A DNA stretch of 64,000 nt from positions 434,001 through 498,000 of the forward strand of contig NZ_JADDIV010000003.1 of assembly GCF_015070875.1 (NCBI RefSeq), in the 5' to 3' direction. The notes under the pieces are model-generated. The model did no database searches. It was not told the DNA's origin and saw only the letters and a list, made by a program, of their open reading frames with translations. Shown one piece after another: positions 9,461 through 17,733 of the stretch. This stretch comes from Ramlibacter pallidus. Lineage in GTDB: Bacteria; Pseudomonadota; Gammaproteobacteria; Burkholderiales; Burkholderiaceae_C. Both the position numbers and the translations under genes were made by a program. Numbering within the stretch: the stretch's first letter is position 1; every line of letters begins with the position of its first letter.

Positions 9461-10711
9461 CTAGTGCGCCGGGGTGGATGCCACCGGGCCGGACGGGAAG
9501 GAAAGGAAGAAGGTGCTGCCGGCACCCGGAATGGACGTGCACCAGGCGCGGCCGCCGTGCCGCGCGGCGACGCGTTCGACCGTCACCAGGCCGACGCCGG
9601 TGCCGGGATAGTCGTGCTCGTGGAGCAGCCGCTGGAAGGTGCGGAACAGCCGGTCGGCCTGCGCCATGTCGAATCCGCAGCCGTTGTCGCGCACGGAAAG
9701 CACTTCGCAGCCATCCGGCCCGAGGGTGACGCCGATCTCGATGCGCGCGGCTGCGCGGCGGCCGGTGAACTTCCAGGCATTCTCCAGCAGGTTGCGCACG
9801 GCGATCCGCACGAGGCGCGGATCGCCGGATACCGCGATGCCTGCCTCCACCTCGATGCTCACGTCGCGGTGCGGTGCGGCCTGGCGCAGTTCGGCTGCGT
9901 GCTCCGCGACGAGCCGGCCGATCTCCACGCGCTCCAGGTGCAGTTCCGCGCGATCGATGCGCGTCAGGGTCAACAGCCCGGCGACGAGTTCCTGGCCCAG
10001 CGCGGCGTGGTTCTGGATGTGTTCCAGGTACTTCCGCGCGGCGGGCGTGCCGGCGTCCAGTTCCTTCTGCAGCAGGTGGCAGAAGGAGGAGATGAGCGCC
10101 AGCGGCGAACGCAGGTCGTGCGACACGGCGCGGGCAAAGGTCTTCAGGTCCTCGCCCCGGTCGCGCAGCGTGCCTTCGGCGATGCGCAGGTGCTCCACCT
10201 CCAGCTCCTGCTCCTGCGCGCGCCGCTCCACCTGGCGCGCCAGCGACCACTTGGTGCTCAGCGTGCGGGCGAGCTGGCTGACCTCGATGAGGTCGAAGGG
10301 TTTCTTCAGGATGACCAGGCGGTCCTGCACGTCCAGCCGTTCCAGCAGGTCGTGCCAGGGATGGTCGGAGTAGGCGGTGCAGATGACGACCTGCAGCTGC
10401 GGATCCGCCTGCCACAGCCGTTCCACGGTCTCCATGCCGTCCCACCCGGGCGGCATGCGCATGTCGACGAAGGCGACGGCATAGGGCTGGCCCGCCGAGA
10501 CGGAGGCCTCCACCAGCGCCAGCGCCTCGGCGCCCTGGTACGCCGACGACAATGCGAAGCTCCACTCGGCGCGCGGGCCGGAGCCGAACAGCACGCTCTC
10601 CGCGGCTTCCAGGGGCGCATGCAGGTCCGGCGCGAGGATCTTGCGGAAGTCCTCGTGGATGCTCGGCGTGTCGTCGACGATGAGGACGCGACGGTTTTGG
10701 GGGTACTGCAT
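9461..10711 (-). CDS. Receiver-histidine kinase (no C-terminal receiver)
   Basis: A 416-residue soluble protein with an N-terminal receiver (Asp83 in FVDMRMPPG, Lys137 or Lys138 in LKKPFD), a coiled coil (about 155-190), HisKA with His198 in [10 protein letters not shown] and HATPase_c ([23 protein letters not shown]). It resembles bacteriophytochrome-type response-regulator kinases in its HisKA/ATPase style. Its receiver shares long identical blocks with the hybrid kinase downstream, which suggests duplication, but its kinase half is of a different subfamily. The receiver has an insertion of about 30 residues after the first helix ([10 protein letters not shown] region) compared with CheY. 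It is the first gene of the cluster. The start at 10711 was chosen by alignment with the paralogue; a start at 10759 would add 16 residues. Confidence 0.85.
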   Translation of the reverse strand: MQYPQNRRVLIVDDTPSIHEDFRKILAPDLHAPLEAAESVLFGSGPRAEWSFALSSAYQGAEALALVEASVSAGQPYAVAFVDMRMPPGWDGMETVERLWQADPQLQVVICTAYSDHPWHDLLERLDVQDRLVILKKPFDLIEVSQLARTLSTKWSLARQVERRAQEQELEVEHLRIAEGTLRDRGEDLKTFARAVSHDLRSPLALISSFCHLLQKELDAGTPAARKYLEHIQNHAALGQELVAGLLTLTRIDRAELHLERVEIGRLVAEHAAELRQAAPHRDVSIEVEAGIAVSGDPRLVRIAVRNLLENAWKFTGRRAAARIEIGVTLGPDGCEVLSVRDNGCGFDMAQADRLFRTFQRLLHEHDYPGTGVGLVTVERVAARHGGRAWCTSIPGAGSTFFLSFPSGPVASTPAH

Positions 10712-10763
10712 TCCAAGAATCCGTCCAACATCGCGCGCCCATGGTCGAGCGCGTAACAACTTG

Positions 10764-10769
10764 ATTCTA
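10764..10769 (-). promoter_or_regulatory. Candidate -10 box (TAGAAT) of the kinase cluster
   Basis: The reverse strand reads CTAGAATC at this position, 53 bp before the first kinase gene, which would give a 5' leader of roughly 45 bases. It is the same hexamer found ahead of panE, yebC and tcdA. No clear -35 is present, as expected if an activator is needed. Confidence 0.4.
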
Positions 10770-10785
10770 GGAAGGCGGGCCGCGT

Positions 10786-10867
10786 TTCGCTTAGGCGAAT
10801 GGCGCGCCGGAACGAGGGGAAGCGCCTAACCCGATGGTGCGCAAAGGCGAGGCGGATGCACGCCTAA
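10786..10867. promoter_or_regulatory. Three copies of CGCCTAA/TTAGGCG upstream of kinase cluster
   Basis: The heptamer CGCCTAA appears three times in the 163-bp gap: TTAGGCG at 10791-10797 (within the small palindrome TTCGCTTAGGCGAA), CGCCTAA at 10823-10829 and CGCCTAA at 10861-10867. Centres are 32 and 38 bp apart, directly behind the candidate -10 of the kinase cluster. A cluster of one motif in one intergenic region suggests a regulator binding site; the protein is unknown. Confidence 0.35.
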
Positions 10868-10874
10868 GTTCGCA

Positions 10875-11648
10875 TCAGCCGCCATGCACCGGGCTGGTCG
10901 GCTCGGGGCTGGCCGTCTTGCCCAGGGGATCCTCCTGCGGATCGAGCACCGCCAGCAGGTCCGACGTGGTGCGCAGGATCAGGTCCGCGCCGGCCGCCTG
11001 CAGTTCGTCCTCGGTGCCGAAGCCGCACAGCACGGCCACGGTCTGCGCGCCGGCGGACCTGCCGGTCCGCACGTCGATGGTGGTGTCGCCGATCATCAGG
11101 CACTGCGCGGGGTCGACGCCCATTTCCTTCGCCGCGTACAGCAGCGGCTCCGGATGCGGCTTCATGCGCCGGGTGGTCTGCGCGCCGACCACCGCGGTGA
11201 ACAGTCCGCGCACCCCATAGTGCTCCAGGAACCGCTCCACGCGCGGCGCGGAGCCGGTGGAGATCGTGCACATCGGATAGTGCCGCGCCAGCACCTGCAG
11301 CATCTCCTGCACGCCGGACACCATCTCGTGCGGGACTTCGTCGATCGCTTCGGGGTTGCGCGTGTGGCCCGGATCGGCGCCGCGGCGCTTGACGGCCTGC
11401 AGGCGCGCCCGGAGCTTCGCGACCGGGACGTCCAGGCCCAGCTGGTCGAGCAAGGCATAGGCGCCGTGCACCGGTGTCTCCATGCCCATGACGATCTGCC
11501 GCGCGACGCGCTCGCCGCGGCGGCCGCTCACGCCGGGGATCGCGTCGATGGCCTTCGCGAGCTGGGCGACGATGTGGTCGTCGGTGTCGGAGATCGTGCC
11601 GTCGACGTCGAAACACAGGGCGCGCACGCGCTGCAGGTCGAGCGCCAT
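10875..11648 (-). CDS. HAD-family phosphatase (phosphoglycolate phosphatase-like)
   Basis: A 257-residue haloacid dehalogenase-type hydrolase. Motif I is FDVDGT with nucleophile Asp14 and acid Asp16. Motif II is the Ser/Thr in CTISTGS, motif III the Lys in RRMKPHPEP, and motif IV the acidic pair in MIGDTTID. A helical cap lies between residues about 20 and 110, as in the Gph/PGMB subgroup. It probably dephosphorylates a small phosphorylated metabolite in the cytoplasm; the substrate is not readable. Its start is 2 bp beyond the stop of the sorbosone-dehydrogenase-like gene, making it the last gene of that unit. Confidence 0.8.
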   Translation of the reverse strand: MALDLQRVRALCFDVDGTISDTDDHIVAQLAKAIDAIPGVSGRRGERVARQIVMGMETPVHGAYALLDQLGLDVPVAKLRARLQAVKRRGADPGHTRNPEAIDEVPHEMVSGVQEMLQVLARHYPMCTISTGSAPRVERFLEHYGVRGLFTAVVGAQTTRRMKPHPEPLLYAAKEMGVDPAQCLMIGDTTIDVRTGRSAGAQTVAVLCGFGTEDELQAAGADLILRTTSDLLAVLDPQEDPLGKTASPEPTSPVHGG

Positions 11649-11650
11649 CG

Positions 11651-12970
11651 TCAGTTCGCGGGCGCCGCCCGCCAGATGGTGTTGCCGACGTCGTCCGCCA
11701 CCAGCAGCGCACCCTTGCCGTCGAGGGCCACGCCCACCGGCCGGCCGAAAGCCTTGCCGTCGTCGCTGAGGAAGCCGGTGAGGAAGGGCACCATCGGGCC
11801 CGCCGGCTTGCCGTTGGCGAAGGGCACGAACACGACGTCGTAGCCGGCCAGGTCCTTGCGGTTCCAGGAGCCGTGCCGGCCGATGAAGGCGCCGCTCGCA
11901 TAGTTCGGCGGCATGCGCGCGTCGGAGAACGCCAGTCCCAGCGGCGCGACGTGCGCGCCCAGCCCGTAGTCCGGCGCGATCGCCTTGGCCACCATCTGGG
12001 GGTTGGGCGGCTGCACGCGCGTGTCGACGGTCTGGCCCCAGTAGCTCCAGGGCCAGCCGTAGAAGGCGCCGTCCTTGACCGAGGTGAGGTAGTCGGGGAC
12101 CAGGTCGTTACCGAGCTCGTCGCGCTCGTTCACCACGGTCCAGAGCGACTTGGACTGCGGCTCCCACCCCAGGCCGTTCGGGTTGCGCAGGCCGGTGGCG
12201 AACAGGCGCTTGTTGCCGGTGGCGCGGTCGACCTCCCAGATCGCGGCGCGGCCTTCCTCGGACGCCATGCCGTTGTCGCCGATGTTGCTGTTCGAGCCGA
12301 CCGTGGCGTACAGCTTGCTGCCATCGGCACTGGCGATGATGTTCTTCGTCCAGTGGTGGTTCGCGCCGGAGGGCAGGTCCGTCACCTTCGCTGGCGTCGC
12401 GGAGACGCTGGTCTGGCCGGCCTGGTAGGGCACCTTCACGATGGCGTCGGCATTGGCGATGAACAGCTCGTTGCCCACCAGCGCCATGCCGAAGGGCGAG
12501 GTCAGCCCGGAGAGGAACACCTGCTTCACCTCGGCGACGCCGTCGCCGTCGGCATCCCGCAGCAACGTGATGCGGTCGGCGCTGGGCACGCCGGCGCCGG
12601 CGCGCTTCATCACCAGCTCCATCGCCTTGCCGCGGAGGCCCTCGGCGTGCACGTTCTTCGCGCCTTCCTTCGGCTTGGGGCTGTTGCTCTCCGCCACCAG
12701 CACGTCGCCGTTCGGCAGCGTGTAGACCCAGCGCGGATGTTGCAGCCCCGTCGCGAGGGCCGTCACCCGGAAGCCGGCCGGCGCCTTCGGCATCGCGCCC
12801 TGGGGCCAGCCTTCCGCCGGGGCGATGTTCACGGTGGGGATGGGAATCAGCTTCTTCTCGGGGGCCGGCAGCTGCGGGCTCGGCCCGACACCGGGGGCCT
12901 GGGCGAATGCGGCGCCGGCGCAGAGCAGCACGGCGGCCGCGGAAGGGGGGAGGGCACGGCGGAGGTTCAT
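11651..12970 (-). CDS. Sorbosone dehydrogenase-like PQQ beta-propeller protein
   Basis: A 439-residue exported protein. Residues 1-23 form a signal peptide (positive start, Ala/Leu-rich core, AFAQ cleavage region). The rest is a six-bladed beta-propeller of the glucose/sorbosone dehydrogenase family. Visible landmarks are PRWVYTLPNGDVLVAE, a GANHHWTKN segment with the conserved His of this family, YATVGSNSNIG, LRNPNGLGWEP and HGSWNRKDLAGYDV. Known relatives bind PQQ and oxidise sugars or aldehydes in the periplasm. Its place directly after the oxidase and cytochrome c genes makes electron delivery to that oxidase plausible, but this is inference. The substrate and PQQ use are not shown by sequence alone. 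Confidence 0.8.
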   Translation of the reverse strand: MNLRRALPPSAAAVLLCAGAAFAQAPGVGPSPQLPAPEKKLIPIPTVNIAPAEGWPQGAMPKAPAGFRVTALATGLQHPRWVYTLPNGDVLVAESNSPKPKEGAKNVHAEGLRGKAMELVMKRAGAGVPSADRITLLRDADGDGVAEVKQVFLSGLTSPFGMALVGNELFIANADAIVKVPYQAGQTSVSATPAKVTDLPSGANHHWTKNIIASADGSKLYATVGSNSNIGDNGMASEEGRAAIWEVDRATGNKRLFATGLRNPNGLGWEPQSKSLWTVVNERDELGNDLVPDYLTSVKDGAFYGWPWSYWGQTVDTRVQPPNPQMVAKAIAPDYGLGAHVAPLGLAFSDARMPPNYASGAFIGRHGSWNRKDLAGYDVVFVPFANGKPAGPMVPFLTGFLSDDGKAFGRPVGVALDGKGALLVADDVGNTIWRAAPAN

Positions 12971-13032
12971 GCCGGCAGTGTGGTCGGGCCGGCGCGCACG
13001 GGCCTGTAGGCCAAGGGCGTGAAAACCTGAAC

Positions 13033-15543
13033 TCAGCCCATCCACTGCGGCAGCAGTCGCACCAGCGCCATGCCCGCGAGGCCTTGCACGGTCACGTAGT
13101 GCCAGAAGAGGGCGGTGTTGTCGAGCGTGGCCCGCGCGTCCTGGCGCAAGCGACCGGACCACGAACGGGCCAGCACGTAGCCGCCCATCACCAGCAGCAC
13201 GGCGCCATGGAAGCCCTGCCAGCTGAGCAGCGCCGCGACGGTGGCACTCCACGCATCCGCGCGCGGGGACAGTCCCGCCTGCGCGTGCGACACGATGTCC
13301 AGGACCGCGCCTCCGACCGTGGCGCAGAAGGCGAACAGCACCGCTGCGCGGATCCATCCTTGCGCCGCCCCGCGCAGGCGGCGCACGGCGAAGGCCATGG
13401 CCGCCGAGCCCGCGAGCAACAACGCGGCGAGCCACGGCCCGCCGGGCGGCAGGGCGGCGCCGGGCGGCGGGCACACTTCGAGCTTCATCGAGACGTGGAT
13501 GTGCGCGAACCCCAGCGACGCGAACACCGTGGCGTCGACCGCGATGAGCACCACCATCGCCCACCACGAATGCGAGCGCCATCCGGTCGCCACCGTCGGC
13601 ACCGAAACGCCTTGGCCGATGGTGGCGTGTGCGGCGGGCAGCGGCCGGTCCGATCCCCACAGCCACCAGACGACCGCGGCGATGGACACGACGCCGCAGG
13701 CGATCGCGGTGAAGTACCAGGACACCGTCAGCAGCAGGAAGAAGCCCGCGGTGCCGGCGGCCGCCAGCACCGGCGACCAGCCGTCCCCGGGCAGGCGCAG
13801 CAGGTGGCGGATCTCCGCCTTGCGCGGGCTGGTCACGAGGGTTTCGCGGCCGCCGAACACGGTGCCGGGCAGCCAGTGCTGCCCCGCTTCCACTTCCTGC
13901 GACAGCGCCGGCCGGTCCCACAGCGGCGTGCGCGATTCGATCTGCGGGATGCTGCGCACGCCGTAGCAATCCTGCGGCAGCCATTCGAGGGAATCGGCCT
14001 GCCACGGGTTGCCCTGGTCCTGCGCCTTGCGCAGCAGCGTGCGGGCCAGGTCCACCAGGAACAGCAGCACGCCCGCGGCGAGCACGAAGGCGCCGAGGGT
14101 GGCAAGCACGTTCCACAGCGTCCAGCCGACATCCGCCGGGTAGGTCCACACCCGGCGCGGCATGCCGGCCAGGCCGGCGATGTGCATGGGAAAGAAGGCG
14201 AGGTTGAAGCCGCCGAACATCAGGCCGAAGCTCCAGCGCCCGAGGCGTTCCGAAAGGCGGTGGCCGTTCACGGCCGGCGTCCAGTAGCACAGGCCCGCGA
14301 ACAGCGGGAACACCATGCCGCCGATCAGCACGTAGTGCAGGTGGGCGACGATGAAGTAGCTGTCGTGCACCTGCCAGTCGAAGGGCAGCACCGCCACCAT
14401 CACGCCCGTGAGCCCGCCCAGCACGAAGATGAAGTGGAAGCCGAGCAGGAAGAGCGACGGCGTCTCCAGCCGCACGGTGCCTTTCCAGAAGGTCGCGATC
14501 CAGGCGAACACCTGCACGCCGCTCGGGATGGCAATGGCGAAGCTCGCGGCGGACGTCGCATAGAGCGCCAGCGGCCCGAGGCCCGCCGTGAACATGTGGT
14601 GCATCCACAGCAGGAAGCTGATCGCGCCGACGGCGGCCAGCGCCCAGACGATGGCGCGGTAGCCCACCAGCGGCGTGCGCGCCATCACCGGCACCATCAT
14701 CGACACCATGCCGGCGGCCGGCAGGAAGATGATGTAGACCTCCGGGTGGCCGAAGAACCAGAAGAGGTGCTGCCACAGCAGCGGGTCGCCGCCGCGGTCC
14801 GGCAGGAAGAAGGGCCAGTCCAGCGCGCGTTCCAGTTCCAGCAGGATCGTGCCGGCGATGATGGCGGGGAAGGCGAACACGATCATGAACGCCGTCACCA
14901 GCATCGCCCACGCGAACAGCGGCATCCGCATCAGCGTCATGCCAGGGGCGCGCGTCATGAGGATGCCGATGATGAGTTCGATGGCGCCGGCGATCGCCGA
15001 GATCTCGATGAAGCCGATGCCCAGCAGCCACCAGTCGGCGCCTGTGCCCGGCGAATGCACCTTCGACGTCAGCGGCGGGTACATGAACCAGCCGCCGTCG
15101 GGCGAGGCGCCGAAGAAGATCGTGCAGAAGAAGACCAGCCCGCCGATGAAGTAGGCCCAGAAGGCGTAAGCGGACAGCCGCGGGAAGGGCAAGTCGCGCG
15201 CGCCGAGCATGTTGGGCAGCAGGTAGACCGCCACGGCCTCGACCACCGGCACCGCGAACAGGAACATCATCACCGTGCCGTGCATGGTGAAGAGCTGGTT
15301 GTAGGTGGCCGCGTCCACCAGGGTGTTGCCGGGCACGGCGAGCTGCGCGCGCATCACCAGCGCCAGCACCCCGGCCAACACGAAGAACAGCAGCGCCGTG
15401 CCGATGTAGAACAGGCCGATCACGGTGTTGTTGACCGAACTGATCTTGCGCCAGCCCTTGGGCGTGCGCCAGGCGCGCACCAGGTCGTCGAGTTCGTTCG
15501 CCGGCCGCGGCAGCGGGTTCGGAAGGCGCCGCCCTTCGGTCAT
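13033..15543 (-). CDS. Cytochrome c oxidase subunits I and III fused
   Basis: An 836-residue membrane protein. Residues 30-560 are heme-copper oxidase subunit I, carrying His88 (low-spin heme), His266 and the crosslinking Tyr270 in GHPEVY, His315-His316 (CuB), and His401 and His403 in AHLHYV (hemes). Residues about 600-836 add membrane helices of subunit III type. It reduces O2 to water at the inner membrane. The D-channel Asp (Asp117, RDLPFPR) and Glu268 are kept. The position of the K-channel Lys is Gln344 (PSGVQVF instead of the usual PTGIKIF). The ATG at 15543 overlaps the coxB stop (ATGA). No assembly genes (ctaG, cox11, heme A synthase) are adjacent. Confidence 0.9.
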   Translation of the reverse strand: MTEGRRLPNPLPRPANELDDLVRAWRTPKGWRKISSVNNTVIGLFYIGTALLFFVLAGVLALVMRAQLAVPGNTLVDAATYNQLFTMHGTVMMFLFAVPVVEAVAVYLLPNMLGARDLPFPRLSAYAFWAYFIGGLVFFCTIFFGASPDGGWFMYPPLTSKVHSPGTGADWWLLGIGFIEISAIAGAIELIIGILMTRAPGMTLMRMPLFAWAMLVTAFMIVFAFPAIIAGTILLELERALDWPFFLPDRGGDPLLWQHLFWFFGHPEVYIIFLPAAGMVSMMVPVMARTPLVGYRAIVWALAAVGAISFLLWMHHMFTAGLGPLALYATSAASFAIAIPSGVQVFAWIATFWKGTVRLETPSLFLLGFHFIFVLGGLTGVMVAVLPFDWQVHDSYFIVAHLHYVLIGGMVFPLFAGLCYWTPAVNGHRLSERLGRWSFGLMFGGFNLAFFPMHIAGLAGMPRRVWTYPADVGWTLWNVLATLGAFVLAAGVLLFLVDLARTLLRKAQDQGNPWQADSLEWLPQDCYGVRSIPQIESRTPLWDRPALSQEVEAGQHWLPGTVFGGRETLVTSPRKAEIRHLLRLPGDGWSPVLAAAGTAGFFLLLTVSWYFTAIACGVVSIAAVVWWLWGSDRPLPAAHATIGQGVSVPTVATGWRSHSWWAMVVLIAVDATVFASLGFAHIHVSMKLEVCPPPGAALPPGGPWLAALLLAGSAAMAFAVRRLRGAAQGWIRAAVLFAFCATVGGAVLDIVSHAQAGLSPRADAWSATVAALLSWQGFHGAVLLVMGGYVLARSWSGRLRQDARATLDNTALFWHYVTVQGLAGMALVRLLPQWMG

Positions 15544-16460
15544 TGCAGCGCCCCCAGCCATTCCGCCATCGCGGCGAGCGCCCGCGGCTCCAGGCGGTCG
15601 TAGGACGGCATGCGTGCGCCGGGCTTGACCTGCTGCACGTGGGCGATCCAGCGCAGCCGCGCCTCCTGCGTGTTCGCCAGCGTCCCGGCGGCCAGCGTCG
15701 GGCGGCTGCCCACGTGCGTGAGGTCGGGCCCGAGCCGCGCCTCTTCGCTGACGCCCCGCACGGTGTGGCACGCGTTGCAGCGGGCCGCCAGGAAGGCATC
15801 GCGGCCCTCGGCCTGCACCGGCGTCCGCGCGGCGCGTGCCGGCTGCGCCTGCGCGGCGAGCCAGGCATCGAACTGCGCCGGCTCCAGCGCGACCACGTGC
15901 AGCGCCATCAGGGCATGCTGCTCGCCGCAGAATTCCGCGCACTGGCCGCGGTAGCTGCCCGGCCGGTCCGCCGACAAGAGCAGGTGCTGCATGCGGCCGG
16001 GCACCATGTCCATCTTGCCGGCGAGCTGCGGCACCCAGAAGCTGTGGATCACGTCCTTGCTCGCCAGCGCGAGGTACACGGGACGCCCCACAGGGATCCG
16101 GATCTCGTTCGCGGCGAGGACGTCCGCGCCGGTGGCGGGATCGCGGTAGCGCACTTCCCACCACCACATGTGCCCGGTGACCGCGACGACCAGTGCGCCG
16201 GGCGGCGGCACCGGTTTCCATGCCGGGCTCATCGGCAGGCTCCAGGCGAACAGCGCCGCGACGACGACGCCCGGGAACAGCACGCCGCCACCGACGAGCC
16301 AAAGCATCGGCCGCACGCGCCCGGCACGTGCCCGCAGCGACCGGGCCAGCAGCGCCATGACGATCGCCAGGACGGCGAAGCCCCCCACGATCAGCACCCA
16401 GCTGACCGTCCCGATCGCGCGGGCGGCCTCGCCCGCGGGCTGCAGCACGCCCACCGTCAT
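15540..16460 (-). CDS. coxB: Cytochrome c oxidase subunit II with cytochrome c domain
   Basis: A 306-residue subunit II of caa3 type. Two membrane helices lie at about 15-40 and 50-75. The cupredoxin domain has a WWWEVRY aromatic patch for electron entry and CuA ligands in HSFWVPQ and CAEFCGEQHALM (two Cys, one His, one Met). A C-terminal cytochrome c domain has the heme site CNACH and an axial Met in GARMPSY. Electrons would pass from periplasmic cytochromes through its own heme to CuA. There is no cleavable signal peptide; the first helix probably anchors it. It overlaps both neighbours by 4 bp, giving a tight unit: cytochrome c, subunit II, subunit I/III. Confidence 0.9.
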   Translation of the reverse strand: MTVGVLQPAGEAARAIGTVSWVLIVGGFAVLAIVMALLARSLRARAGRVRPMLWLVGGGVLFPGVVVAALFAWSLPMSPAWKPVPPPGALVVAVTGHMWWWEVRYRDPATGADVLAANEIRIPVGRPVYLALASKDVIHSFWVPQLAGKMDMVPGRMQHLLLSADRPGSYRGQCAEFCGEQHALMALHVVALEPAQFDAWLAAQAQPARAARTPVQAEGRDAFLAARCNACHTVRGVSEEARLGPDLTHVGSRPTLAAGTLANTQEARLRWIAHVQQVKPGARMPSYDRLEPRALAAMAEWLGALQ

Positions 16461-16822
16461 TCGAGCGAGAACAGGTAGGCGGCCATGGCGCGTGCGTCGG
16501 CGTCGCCCACGCCCATGTCCGGCATCGCAGTGCCGGGCACCAGCGCGCGCGGTTCGGCGATCCAGCGCGCGAGCAGCTCGGGCCGGTTCGGCACGCGGCC
16601 GGCGATGTAGCTGCGGCGGCTCCAGGCGGCCAGCGGCTGGGCCACGCCACCGCCGGCCGACGCGACGCCGGGGATCGCGTGGCAGGCCCCGCATTGGTAC
16701 TGCGACAGCAGGACACGGCCGCGGTCGACGCGCTGCCGGTCCGGCGCCTCGGCCCGTGCGGGCTGCAAGCTCGGCAGCAGGGCCACGATCAACGCGCAGG
16801 CGGGAGCGAACGGCGAAGGCAT
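16457..16822 (-). CDS. Small periplasmic c-type cytochrome
   Basis: A 121-residue exported monoheme cytochrome. A signal peptide covers about residues 1-24 (ending QPARAEA), the heme site is CGACH, and a likely axial Met is in GTAMPDMG. It closely resembles the second heme domain of the divergent diheme gene and the C-terminal domain of subunit II. It probably shuttles electrons into the oxidase encoded directly downstream. The start codon lies 6 bp from a CAGAAT box, so the message may be leaderless. Confidence 0.85.
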   Translation of the reverse strand: MPSPFAPACALIVALLPSLQPARAEAPDRQRVDRGRVLLSQYQCGACHAIPGVASAGGGVAQPLAAWSRRSYIAGRVPNRPELLARWIAEPRALVPGTAMPDMGVGDADARAMAAYLFSLE

Positions 16823-16828
16823 CGGCGC

Positions 16829-16864
16829 ATTCTGGCCCCCGTGCGTGCATCCGTGGGCCAGAAT
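16829..16864. promoter_or_regulatory. Bidirectional promoter with perfect 10-bp inverted repeat
   Basis: ATTCTGGCCC (16829-16838) and GGGCCAGAAT (16855-16864) are exact reverse complements, separated by 16 bp, within the 50-bp gap between two divergent cytochrome genes. Each arm ends in CAGAAT reading toward its gene, 6 bp before one ATG and 8 bp before the other. If these are -10 boxes, both messages would begin at or next to the start codon. The symmetry could equally be a regulator site. Confidence 0.5.
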
Positions 16865-16872
16865 CGCCGCGA

Positions 16873-17730
16873 ATGCGCAAGAGATCGGTCCTCCTGACGG
16901 CCCTGGCGACCACGGCGGCGCTCGGGCTGGCCGCCGCCCTCGTGGCCGCGGCCGTCATTTTCGGCGGGCTCTACGACGTCGGCGCCACGCGCCAGCATTT
17001 CCAGGTCACGCACACGGTGCTCGAAACCGCGATGCGGCAATCGGTGCGCCTGCGCGCGCGCAACATCGCGGAGCCGCCGCTGTCCGACGAGCGCATGGCG
17101 CTGCGCGGGGCCGCCTGCTTCCGCGACAAGTGCGTGCAATGTCACGGGGCGCCGGGGGTGCCGCAGCACGACATCGGCCAGAGCATGCAGCCGCTGCCAG
17201 GGCCGCTGGTGGATGCGCGCAGCCATTGGCGGCCGCGCGAGCTGTACTGGGTGACACGCCACGGCATCAAGATGAGCGGCATGCCGGCCTGGGAGTACCG
17301 GCTGGAAGAGCAGGAGCTGTGGGACCTGGTGGCCTTCATGCAGCGCCTGCCGGACCTGGATGCGGGCCGGTACGCGGACTGGCTGCGGCGTGCGCCCGCG
17401 GCACCGTCGTGCGGGCGTGGCGCCGCGACCGCCATCGCTCCGGTGGCCGTGGTGGACGTGGAGCGTGGACGCGAAGCCCTGCACCAGTACGCGTGCAGTG
17501 CCTGCCACCGGATTCCGGGGGTGACGGGTTCCCAGGCGCAGGTCGGGCCGCCGCTGAAGGGGATCGCCGGGCGGCGGCTGATCGCGGGCACCTTGCCGAA
17601 CACGCCGGAGAACATGGCGCTGTGGCTGCTGCAGACGCAGCAGCTCAAGCCGGGCACCGCCATGCCGCAGATGGGTGTCGCGCCGCAGGACGCGCGCGAC
17701 ATGGCGGCGTACCTGGCGACGCTGCGCTGA
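16873..17730 (+). CDS. Membrane-anchored diheme cytochrome c
   Basis: A 285-residue protein with one N-terminal membrane helix (about residues 7-32) and two cytochrome c domains facing the periplasm. Heme sites are CVQCH near residue 90 and CSACH near residue 210; axial Met candidates are KMSGMPAW and GTAMPQMG. The first domain resembles the mono-heme domains of alcohol/aldehyde dehydrogenase cytochrome subunits. The second is a paralogue of the cytochrome encoded on the other side of the promoter. A role as electron carrier between a periplasmic dehydrogenase and the oxidase is likely but inferred. No obvious ribosome-binding site precedes the ATG. Confidence 0.85.
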   Translation: MRKRSVLLTALATTAALGLAAALVAAAVIFGGLYDVGATRQHFQVTHTVLETAMRQSVRLRARNIAEPPLSDERMALRGAACFRDKCVQCHGAPGVPQHDIGQSMQPLPGPLVDARSHWRPRELYWVTRHGIKMSGMPAWEYRLEEQELWDLVAFMQRLPDLDAGRYADWLRRAPAAPSCGRGAATAIAPVAVVDVERGREALHQYACSACHRIPGVTGSQAQVGPPLKGIAGRRLIAGTLPNTPENMALWLLQTQQLKPGTAMPQMGVAPQDARDMAAYLATLR

Positions 17731-17733
17731 CCT

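Noticed and set aside
5619..9464. Long forward open frame (1281 codons) opposite the membrane and hybrid kinase genes
   Set aside because: It mirrors two well-supported kinases; composition is His/Arg/Gln-rich without domains. High GC content removes stop codons from antisense frames.
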